From Coptis chinensis (Eukaryota; Streptophyta; Magnoliopsida; Ranunculales; Ranunculaceae): a DNA stretch of 64,000 nt. The position numbers and the translations under genes are program-made. The stretch lies in the NCBI GenBank assembly GCA_015680905.1, contig CM027378.1:12133001-12197000 (forward strand), written 5' to 3'. The notes beneath the pieces are model-generated. The model was not told the origin of the DNA, did not search any database, and saw nothing but the letters and a program-made list of their open reading frames with translations. Of this stretch, positions 49,565 through 58,920 are shown piece after piece; within the stretch, counting starts at the first letter, position 1, and every line of letters begins with the position of its first letter.

Positions 49565-50226
49565 GTAAACCCTTTTGCCTTTTGCCACTGTATGATAATT
49601 TTAATTGCCTTTATTTAAGTGGTCGATTGGATTTCCATTTATTTGCATAAACTTCGCTCTCATTTTGTGGTGGTAATCGGATCGGTGCCGCTGGCTACCG
49701 CCGGTAAATCGCAGTCTTCCGTGTGCTGCTAGCTAGTGCATGAGTGTGTGCAGGCGGTGATGTGAGTGTGTGCATGTGGTAATGTGAATGTGCTGCTAGC
49801 TAGTGTGTGAGTGTGTAAGTGTGTGCATGTGGTAATGTGAGTGTACTGCTAGTTGGTGTGTGTGAGAGAGAAAGAGAGAGAGAGAGAGAGTGTGTGTGTG
49901 TGTAGGTGGTGGTGCCTGCTGCTACTGCTGGGTGTTGTTGCTGCCGCTGGTGCCTACTACTGCCATGGACCTCTGCTGGTGCCCGCTTCGCTGGCTTTGG
50001 TGGTGTCGCTAGAGGAAATGCCTCTGTACCTGTTATGGAAATGACCAAGTGCTACTTTCTTTAAAAGGTTGGAAGGTCTTCAACCGTGTGAAGTCTCCGA
50101 ACTAAAACCTGGCATTCACATATTTGCTGTCTATGGTCTAAACTATTTCCCTTCTATTTAATTAGCTTCAGGTTCTGGTACTAGTATATTGGACATTTTA
50201 TTAATTTCTATTTAAATTTTCTTTAG

Positions 50227-50375
50227 GGGACAATTTTTTCAAGGCTGCTAGCTATACCATTGAAGCTTCTTTGTGCAAAATCCTTTGAGGATACCTCAGA
50301 GAAGCTGAAAGAGATTGAGTCACAAATCTTAAGGAAGAGAAATGAACTGCAATGCCCGAGACCGAATATAGAAAG
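50227..50375 (+). pseudogene. ARG1: Captured ARG1 (DnaJ-like gravitropism protein) exon
   Basis: NFFKAASYTIEA, one extra T, then LCAKSFEDTSEKLKEIESQI and LRKRNEL, ending at GTATG 50376. This is the coiled-coil part of ALTERED RESPONSE TO GRAVITY 1/DnaJ15, far from the J domain. A further shift after RNEL spoils the end (the bases still fit TEYRK). Confidence 0.85.
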
Positions 50376-50426
50376 GTATGTCATTACTTTCCCAAATAGA
50401 AAGTATCTACAAGTGTTTTCACCCGG

Positions 50427-50508
50427 GGGATAAACTTTGTGATGCAGTTGATGACTTGAAGCTTGATTCTCTTGTGGTTGGAAGCCGAGGTTTAGGAATG
50501 CTGAAAAG
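50427..50508 (+). pseudogene. Captured universal stress protein (USP) exon
   Basis: [20 protein letters not shown] and RGLGMLK, followed by a GT. This is the part of plant UspA-like proteins with the G-x-x-x-x-x-G nucleotide-binding motif beginning at VVGSRGLG. It lies 51 bp after the ARG1 exon in the same orientation, with a GTATG..AC spacer between them. Confidence 0.8.
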
Positions 50509-50600
50509 GTTCTACTCTTAACAGATCCTAAATGCTAATAAATTTCATTTTTTTTTTTTTTTGAAATCATGCATGTGGCGAGCATATTATGTTACGAATC

Positions 50601-51004
50601 GCACGGGTTAGTGAAAATTGTGTATATTGACTAGTCAATAGTTTGTTTTAGTGGTTCCTTAGCTTGTATTGACTAAGGTCTAGTTGAAATAAATTTTTTC
50701 ATTTTATGAAGGAAAAATGAACATCACCGAAGATCTGTAGAGCTGCCTTGGGTCCGGGTATATGTTGTAGAGCCGAGACCGCCAGAGAATCGTCAAGGAG
50801 ACTGCACGGTTAGTGAAAATTGTATATATTGACTCGTCAATAGCTTGTTTTAGTGGTTCCTTAGCTTGTATTGACTAAGGTCTAGTTGAAATGAATTTTT
50901 TTCTTTTTATGAAGGAAAAATGAATATCACCGAAGATTTGTAGTCACCCTTGGTCCAGTGTGTATGTTTTAGAACGAGACCGCCAGGAGAATCGTCAAGG
51001 ACCC
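50601..51004. repeat. 203-bp tandem duplication in CACTA element 2
   Basis: The unit starting GCACGG at 50601 is repeated at 50804, with several substitutions (for example TTGACTAGTCAATAG against TTGACTCGTCAATAG). Confidence 0.85.
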
Positions 51005-51650
51005 CATGCTCTTGCTTCTTAAGATGTGATCTTGAGTTGTTGTATATGAATTATATTGAAATAGTATGTTGGTAGATTATGCTATATCCATACATCTATA
51101 TCTTTTAATTTACATGTTATTCATTAAGTGATATATATACTTAGTCAAATTTTGGTGATGGTTATTACTAAGATTTTTTTTGTGTATAATTGCTTGTAAA
51201 GTCTTAATTATATTATGTGTTTGGGGTTTATGTGGTTGTATTTATGCAGGCGATTTCAGGGGAATATAAATATTATGATGGAAACCAAAAACAAATATAT
51301 ATATTTTTTAAAATAAATAATAATTTGTGACGCCTGACAGGCGTCAGTAAGCATTTAAAAAAAACCAAATTTATAATTACTGACGGCGTAGCATTTAAAA
51401 AAAACCAAATTTATAATTCTTGGCGTAGAAAGCCGAGAAATGCAAATTTAGTGACGGCGCACAAGCGTAGTAATGCATATTTAGTGACGGGCGCATGTGC
51501 GCCGATAAATATATGTCAATTATGACGGCGTTTACGTCACAAATATTTCTGACACCAACACAGACGCCTAAATTCCAACGCCTTGTAGGCGTCACAAAAA
51601 ATAATTCTGACGCCTACTAGCCGTCACAAAAGTGATGTTTGGTTGTAGTG

Positions 51651-53088
51651 AGTGGTGCCTCAAAGGCGATTGATAATAAAGCATATGGATACTAATTAAG
51701 GTACTTCCTCACCGCCTTTAAACAATTTACTGTGTTATGAGTTGGTATGTTTGTTTGATTTACCCTAGCGTAACAATCATCTTCTCCGACTCATGAAATG
51801 CGAGGAGTAGCATGATCTAAAAGAATGGTTAGAAAAGAAAGTTTGGTGCTATGAAGATGATAACTAAATGGTCAAGTTTGGTTGATATTGGTGTCTTTCA
51901 TATTGTTGTATGTAGCTGGCCTATATAAAAGTAGCTCGCTTATTAGATATATAATCTAAGACTTTCTAAAGTGTAAACCTATCATATTTAGGATTGATAT
52001 TAATTTTTTGCTCACTCAAATAGTTTACCAATTTGGTGCCGCCCTTTTATTCAGATGCTTGATTTAACCCCGTTACACGCCAAGTTCACTAAGCCGAAAG
52101 CATTAGTACCTTCTTTTTGAACCGAGTTTTTTGTTGTCTCGGTATAGATTAACTCAAGCTAATTTGAATGTTACAAGCTAATACATTGGTTACAGATACC
52201 GAAATTTATAGTTTTAAAAAAAGTTAGATAGAAGCAATGCCACAAAAAAAAAAAAAAATGGCTGAGTTTCAAAAAAAAAAAGAAAAGAAAGACAAAGTCA
52301 TGCAGCCAAGATTTCGTTAAGGATTCATCTACATTTCGTTACGAGATCCAAGATTTTTTTACTGTAAACTTGGGATTTTTATTAAACCATATCAAACCCT
52401 GTTTATCTATTATGTATTGGCTGGAGATACTTGGACCTGTTTTGATAATTGTGGAAGCTATAGTTTCAAATTATCTTTTGGACTGGATTGTCTTTTTTCA
52501 TTTTGAGGGATCTCTCTCGCTCTCTCTCCCTAAGTACCTTAAGTTTAATGGATACTTGATTATAGCATGTTAAGATATTATGTAGTAATCTACTGGTCGA
52601 TTTTGGAAGGTTGGGCTCAAGGTCTTGGGTTCGGTTCCCACCTTCACCGGGGAAAAAGTGGAAGACAGGGATTTGAGAATGAAGTCCTAAATATAGAGAA
52701 GATAAAGAGTAAGAAGTGACCGGAGATACTGGGATCCTATTTGATGATTGTGAAAGCGATTTTAAGCCTTCTAGATTTCATCGTCTTCTCACACTAAATA
52801 ATGCAAGTTAAAGGTTTTCTGCTTTTCCTTTTTTTTTTCTGGGTTTCGACATTGGCCAATAGTTTGAGCTGTATATGGAAATCATCAAATGACACCTCGA
52901 AGTCTCTGGACTGTTTAGTTATGTATTGGTAACCAAGGGTAGACATTTTTACAGTCTACAGTTGGCGCTCTTATTAGTCTTATATTTCCCATATTGTTTC
53001 TACATTTAATTTTCTCCGAGATATGCCAGTCTGGTCACTAGTGGTTATGCTATGTTTGTTGATGTTGTGTGCAACCTTCGCGTCTCAG
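51651..53088 (+). other. Helitron 2 interior, unassigned
   Basis: A/T runs at 52242-52295 and a CT-rich patch at 52510-52530. No recognisable exon until the DUF707 piece. Confidence 0.4.
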
Positions 53089-53615
53089 GTTGAACATCAA
53101 AGTCATCGAAATCTATTAGCAATTTCAGCTGGTATTAAATAAAAGGAAAATGTTGACACCATTGTTCAGAAGGTATTTCTTTAATCAGCGTGCTGGATAT
53201 TTAAAGCAAAAGATTTTTCATCTAATCTCAGAAATTTCAGTTCTTTTCAGAAAATTTCACTGTTATTCTATTCCACTATGATTGCAATGTGGACGGGTGG
53301 CAATATCTTGAGTGGAGTAATAAGGCTATACATATCGTTGCTCATAACCAAACAAAATTGTAAAACTCCAACTCATTCGTAGTACTCCTTGGGGAGATCA
53401 ATATGAAAGGTTCAGGGCATTATGTAATTAGCGTTATGCCCAAACCACTTTGATTAATGGTCAACTTAACAGAACAATAAACCCTAATCTTGCATATTAT
53501 GTTTCTTTGCCAGGTGGTTCGCAAAGCGGTTTCTTCACCCTGATGTAGTTTCCATCTATGATTACATATTTATATGGGATGAAGATCTAGGAGTCGAGAA
53601 CTTTCACCCACGGAG
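53089..53615 (+). pseudogene. Captured DUF707-family exons
   Basis: Exon 53089-53172: NLLAISAGIK, stop TAA, KENVDTIVQK. Exon 53241-53359: FFSENFTVILFHYDCNVDGW, YLEWSNKAIHIVAHNQTK. Exon 53514-53615: WFAKRFLHPDVVSIYDYIFI, WDEDLGVENFHPR. Order and junctions agree with plant DUF707 proteins, Golgi-type membrane proteins of unknown activity with a WDED motif. The TAA stands where the family has Gln (CAA/CAG). Later exons are missing. Confidence 0.9.
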
Positions 53616-56203
53616 GTACATATTAAGAGTTTGGAATATTTTCAATGTGATATTGAAACGTTTTCTTATCCTAAAGTTTTCTGTCATGGTTTAGTTCCTC
53701 AGAGGAGTTGGGAATAATTAAGGGAGGGGTGTTTCCTGCTCTGTGTGGGGTCTATTCAGAAGCAAAAGTCAGCCCTTTTTCAAAAACATTGAACTATAGC
53801 ATGCAACTTTCTTGAATTTGATTGAAAATATCAAAATATTGTATTGAATCAACGTCATAGGGCCAACTTTTAGTTGTGGTAACTAACAGTCATGATGTAA
53901 ATTATACAATTTTTTAGTACATTTTAGACGCGCTAGAGAAACTAATGCCTTCTTAGGGAAGGAACTAAATTGTCTCGAGGCTTAAGGGTTATTTAACTGT
54001 TCTGACATTCGTCGAGACGGTTAAGTAACTGGATTAAACAATGAGATATCTATATTGTTATGATTTTCAGGTTATGACAGAATTTAAGTTTATGAAATGT
54101 TAAAAATACAGAGGAGATTCTGCCGAAATTTTTGGAAGATTATTCTGTCTTTGTTTAGTTTGGGTTTTGCTTAGTTGGTCCGATCATGTCCCAAGTTTCA
54201 TAATGACTGTAGATGCCATGTGTCTTTGGTAATCAGTCATTATAAAATTTGGGGCGTGACATAGTTGATGGCAGATGACATGCACCTTGGTATTGTCTTA
54301 ATATGGTCAAATATATAAGTAGGAAGCTAGGAGTTACATGATTCGTCATGGGTTAGGGGGTAACGAATCAAGCAGTAGCTAGACTTGCTAGCAATGTTTT
54401 TGAGTGTGGTTGATGATGCTATTTTGAACTTTGCTCCTCCACTGAATGTATAGTGGAAAAAACTCTCTGGGGTATATATGATACAAGTCATTGAATGCAG
54501 CTGACAAGGTGTTCCTCTCTAGCTATATTTTGGCACATTTAACGTCCAAAGTTCCTATATGTTTTGGTGATGCGGTACGTTGGCTACTGATGATGCATGA
54601 GGATGATAATATATCGAGTAGGTGTGTGCACTTGCTTAGCATTGTTCCTAGATTATTCACGTTTTTATGTTATATTATATCTAACATGGTATATGCAATC
54701 TCTTTAACTTATAGTTTTCTCACATGGGTTTTTACGGTTATATGTACATGTTGTGTGGTAATGTTGAACTTGCTTCTTTATAAAAGAGATGTGAAGATTG
54801 ATGTGCATTGTTGGTAGTGACTCGATGATATATAGATCTACAATGAATTTTTTTAATTTCTTTGTTTTTCTATTAGGTCTATTTGAAGAAAATTTGAATG
54901 TGGGGGATTTTATCGTAGTTGTCTTTTTTCAAAGTCAATTGTTTTGGTTGGTTGATTCGAAGTGGGAATCAGCTAAGGACTTGGCATGTTGGAGATACTA
55001 TGTAATTGATCGATTTCCCTTCAAAATGGAGAGAAGTTGAAACCTAATACGGGTGGTATTGGCCACTGATTGCTACAAGACATGACATTAAAGGAAACTT
55101 CAAGTTTCTTTGGCAATATTGAAGCCAACAAGCCAACAACTGCGGAACACATTCAACTATAAAGAAAGAAGTGGAATGAACACATTGTTTGGGAAAAATA
55201 AAATACATAGTAGAAAATATTCTTATATTAGTTAGTTTAAATTGGTACTCGCCTCTTGATATTGTTGTGTTAAGGTTGTAGTATTATTCTTTTATATTAA
55301 TATGTGTATCTATCAGGGAACATTTGCATATGTTTATCTTAGTTTTGCCTGTAAAATATTTTTGCTATGTTTTGGTATACATCTCACATATTCTATTACT
55401 ATCTTAAAAAACAACGCATTAAAATCAAACAAGAGGATGAAGAACCAAATGCCAAGAAATAATATCTATGAATTCAGGTAATTTATTCATTCAATAATGG
55501 TCATAAATAAAATATTGAAATAATAAATAACTGACGCTAAAAATTAATCTTATTGCAGGACAGATTGCGATTGACTCATCAATGGACTCCTGACATATAT
55601 AACGAAGTGCGCTAAAAAATTTACGTTGCAGACATACAAAAAAAATGCTCAAGTTATATGTTGAAAGTTACTTTTATTAAATATTTTTGTTATTCTAAGG
55701 GATAATATACCTACATTAAACTCACTCTTCGGTCATTGTCTTTCATTTAAACTATTTGTGATGAAACTTACTGCAACAAACACATTTTGTCAATTGTCTT
55801 TCCAATATGCAACATATGTTGGTAGTCAATTTCACTGGAGTTTTTTAGTCAGCTATTCAACGAACATATTATATTCTATGTTGGCTATATTTCCATAGTG
55901 GTAATAGAAACATTCTTACAGTGGTGTTGTTTTACCTATATTCTTTGAATTGATTGTGTTCAGCCCATTGTCTCATATTCTGCTACAAGCTTTCTTTCAG
56001 TATGATTTACTGATTATTGAGTAGCTTGCTTAACTTGGTTGTTGAAGCTCAACCTTTTAGCCAATGTTGCACATTGTTTGATGGTCATCCGATTTTGAGC
56101 TTAAAGCTTTATACCTTGGTGAATCTGTGGACTCGGTAAATGTATCTATCGTTGAATCCTTTGGAATAGGCTCTAGGCAGAATGTCATGTTGCTAGATCG
56201 AAC
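53616..56203 (+). other. Helitron 2 interior, unassigned
   Basis: Open frames at 54491-54817 and 54798-55040 are Leu/Phe/Tyr-rich and not recognised. Exon-like pieces near 55436-55482 and 55560 have splice-like borders but no family. Possibly further captured DNA. Confidence 0.35.
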
Positions 56204-56525
56204 TAGCAACATTTGAACAATAATTGATAGGATCAGCACAACTCCCAATCTTTAGGTCTAGAGAAAACCCGCTACGCAAACATTCGCCAGAAGGTGCTAC
56301 TAGGTCCCATACTCCTTCATCGCCGAAGAACGACAACTTATTGCAAATGAAAAATAATAACCCAAAACTAGAAACAAAACCCTTCAAAAAAAAATTAGAA
56401 AAACATAAACCCTTCAAACAAACTATACATATATTATAAGCAATGAATCATTAGCTATCAATATACATATATTATTTATTCAAGTAGACTTTAGGCTTTT
56501 GAGTCATTAGCTATCTATGTAGCAA

Positions 56526-56555
56526 GTCCGGCCATAGGCCAGGCCAAATGGCTAG
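56526..56555 (+). other. Helitron 2 3' hairpin and CTAG end
   Basis: CCGGCC, loop ATA, GGCC-A-GG (one bulged A), then CCAAATGG and CTAG. This is the structure recognised at the end of rolling-circle transposition. Confidence 0.85.
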
Positions 56556-56600
56556 TGTCTAAAGAAAATTAGAGTAGGGATATGTCTAATTCCCAATTAT
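56556..56600 (-). repeat. MULE right TIR, outer end, right of Helitron 2
   Basis: Starts with T56556 directly after CTAG of Helitron 2 and reads TGTCTAAAG.. to ..TCCCAATTAT, the inverse of 10067-10112 with a few changes. A second copy at 57254-57298 lies in the tandem duplication 56903-57600. Confidence 0.75.
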
Positions 56601-57685
56601 GATATGTATAAAAAAAACCCTAAATTTTAAACATCAAAGATGAGAGAGACCATCAAAGACAACTAAGTGGGAGCCTCGTGCTCAATAGCTCAAGGCTAGT
56701 ACACTTAATGCACAAGGATCTGCAATAACCTTGATGGGTACCAGACTACCAGGTAGTGCAAAGGGCACTCTCTTATTGTCAAAGTTTATTGTGGTCACTC
56801 AATTTTCAATAATAGTTAAGTGCGTTGTGGGTGTGACATGTGTGTGGGCGTCAGTGTGTGATGTAAACTGTAGACTGTGAAGAATAAAACGGACGGGTGG
56901 AGTAGCAACATTTGAACAATAATTGATGGGATCAGTACAACTCCCAATCTTTAGGTCTAGAGAAAACCCGCGACGCAAACATTCGCCAGAAGGTGCTACT
57001 AGGTCCCATACTCCTTCATCGGCAACCTGACAACTTATTGCAATAGAAACAATAATAACCCAAAACTAGAAACAAAACCCCTTCAAAAAAAATTAGAAAA
57101 ACATAAACCCTTCAAACAAACTATACATATATTATAAGCAATGAATCATTAGCTATCAATATACATATATTATTTATTCAAGTAGACTTTAGGCTTTTGA
57201 GTCATTAGCTATCTATGTAGCAAGTCCGGCCATAGGCCAGGCCAAATGGCTAGTGTCTAAAGAAAATTAGAGTAGGGATATGTCTAATTCCCAATTATGA
57301 TATGTATAAAAAAACCCTAAATTTTAAACATCAAAGATGAGAGAGACCATCAAAGACAACTACGTGGGAGCCTCGTGCTCAATAGCTCAAGGCTAGTACA
57401 CTTAATGCACAAGGACTGCAGCGTAACCTTGATGGGTACCAGACTACCAGGTAGTGCAAAGGGCACTCTCTTATTGTCAAAGTTTATTGTGGTCACTCAA
57501 TTTTCAATAATAGTTAAGTGCGTTGTGGGTGTGACATGTGTGTGGGCGTCAGTGTGTGATGTAAACTGTAGACTGTGAAGAATAAAACGGACGGGTGGAG
57601 AACCTGCAACAAAATAACTTTTTCATTTAATTGGGGGAAGATATCAAAATTGAGATTTCAAAAAACTTCACGAAATTATTAAGTA

Positions 57686-58160
57686 CTAGTATATAGTCGG
57701 TGCCCACGACACTATTTCAAATTAGGCCCAAAAAAACTCCAACCAACATAATGATAAAAGCCTAGCCCACAAAATAGCCAATCAAATCAACAATAATTCA
57801 ATACTCTTTCAAATTAATATTGTAAACTGGGCATACTCTATAAGACTTTGGATATGCCATGTTGCAATTTGTGAAATACAATAGTAGCCACCGGGTGGGC
57901 CCCTACGACCCCCACACCAAGTTTTTTTTATTAGATACTAATATATAGCCCGTGCCCAAGGCACTGTTTTAAATTAAGCCCAGCCCACAAATCAGCCATT
58001 GTTCACCAAATCAACAATGATCCAATATTTTTTCAAATTAACATTGTAAACTACATATATCTTATAAGACTTTGGATCTACCATGTCACAATTTGTAAAA
58101 TACAATGATAACCGTAGAGTGGAGTCCTGCGCCCCACACCAAACATTTTTATTAGAAAGA
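57686..58160 (-). mobile_element. Two short diverged Helitron-like repeats in tandem
   Basis: Copies of about 240 bp start near 57686 (CTAGTATATAGTCGGTGCCC) and 57938 (CTAATATATAGCCCGTGCCC). Both share AAATTA.GCCCA.., CCAATCAAATCAACAAT-like and TAAGACTTTGGAT words. Read on the minus strand they end in a GTGCC..GGCAC hairpin and CTAG or TTAG then T, a small non-autonomous Helitron pattern. Confidence 0.5.
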
Positions 58161-58589
58161 AGATTAGAGAAAAATTATCTCGACATTTCCCTGCTGAAAC
58201 ATTCACGACACTAAATATCCCGTGTCCTTTGTTTTTGTATTTTTTTTTTCCTGGTGAACCGTCCCATTCAGCCATCTCACTATACTTGATACTTAAAATA
58301 AAATCTCGACACAGAAGTTGAAATAAGACGGGATATGCCAAGAGTTAGACTTTTCAACATTTCCGCATTTTGTACGACACTCCTTACATAGGATTATATA
58401 GGAATAGCCGAACAGGTAGGTAAGTGATGCAAATGTCTCAATCTAGAATGATGGTGTTTCAAACTTTCAATCCAATTCTAATCCAATCTAAAAAAGAAAT
58501 ATCTATTTGAGACGATGTCTTAGTCGTTGGTTTAATAAGAAAAAAAAATGAAGACGTGGATGCTTTTAACACCACCACAGTCCCCCACT

Positions 58590-58704
58590 CACTTTATATA
58601 TCTACCAACTATTTATACACCCTTCTTTTCTCTCCCTCTGACAAATAATATCTTGCATATATGGATCCACACTTCACCACTATCTTGGAGTAACACCTAC
58701 TGAG
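58590..58704 (+). promoter_or_regulatory. Promoter and first (5'UTR) exon of the right-hand gene
   Basis: TTTATATA at 58593-58600 and TATTTATA at 58609-58616 are TATA-box candidates, followed by a CT-rich leader (TTCTTTTCTCTCCCTC). A donor GTAAAC at 58705 and acceptor TTATGCAG ending at 58920 suggest a 216-bp intron in the leader. A short ATG frame at about 58661 ends at TAA, so it could be an upstream ORF. Confidence 0.45.
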
Positions 58705-58920
58705 GTAAACTGAAGCTATGTTTCTTTTCTTCTGTATTTGTAGTCTAAGATTAGATTTGTTTTAATCCAATTCAACTGTATGTATTTAATGTAAAAAGGT
58801 GTGAGGGTATGTAGATTCATTTAATCTAATAAGAGACTCTTGAAGTGGTTTTGTTTTCCATTCTAGTTTCATAATCTTTATTTTCAACACCCAATGAGAT
58901 GTTTTCTCAATATTATGCAG

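Larger units (their letters stand above)
47636..51650 (+). mobile_element. CACTA element 2, non-autonomous, with gene cargo
   Basis: Starts CACTACACCATAA and ends TTGTAGTG (only the outer 7 bp still pair), with the perfect 3-bp duplication AGT (47633-47635, 51651-51653). Subterminal GACGCC/GGCGTCAC words as in CACTA element 1 show that they are one family. It has no transposase. Cargo of three host genes lies on the plus strand: LRR receptor kinase, ARG1, USP. Confidence 0.9.
44129..56555 (+). mobile_element. Helitron 2, non-autonomous, carrying at least six host gene pieces
   Basis: 5' end TCAAAGAATGCTCCTAGTGA at 44129, preceded by A44128. The 3' end is a hairpin (56528-56543), 8 nt, then CTAG (56552-56555), followed by T56556. 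The sequence on the two sides is the two halves of a MULE TIR that is uninterrupted at 10067-10300, where the join reads ACA|TGTC. That is exactly the A|T target of Helitrons, with no target duplication. Length is 12.43 kb, or 8.4 kb without CACTA element 2. All recognised cargo (RPT4, CIPK, GDSL, ARI, GH3, DUF707) is on the plus strand, the polarity of the Helitron, and introns are retained. No Rep/helicase is present, so mobilisation was in trans. Confidence 0.88.
10067..56600 (+). mobile_element. Mutator-like element (MULE), host of the whole nest
   Basis: The left TIR (about 10067-10300) matches, in reverse complement, two separated pieces at the right: about 43960-44128 and 56556-56600. 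The shared 18-mer CCCATTTTAACGCCTTCA near 10123 recurs inverted at 44105-44122, and the outer end AATTGGGAATTAG recurs inverted at 56585-56599. Removing the two Helitrons leaves about 4.25 kb (10067-14075, 43940-44128, 56556-56600), a normal size for an autonomous MULE with one MURA-type transposase. The expected 9-bp target duplication is not clear: the flanks ATATGCCCT and GATATGTAT share only a core. MULEs transpose by cut-and-paste; this one is dead because its transposase is broken and its right TIR is split. Confidence 0.75.
56204..57600. repeat. Two 699-bp tandem copies spanning the Helitron 2 3' end and its flank
   Basis: Unit TAGCAACATTTGAACAATAA.. at 56204-56902 and 56903-57600, differing by a few substitutions and indels. 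Each copy holds about 350 bp of Helitron 3' end, the MULE TIR end and about 300 bp of host flank, so the duplication came after the Helitron insertion. The second copy has its own hairpin and CTAG at 57250-57253. Confidence 0.92.

Noticed and set aside
57375..57578. 67-codon frame in the second tandem copy
   Set aside because: The first copy has a shifted frame at the same place because of a small indel, and no domain is recognisable.
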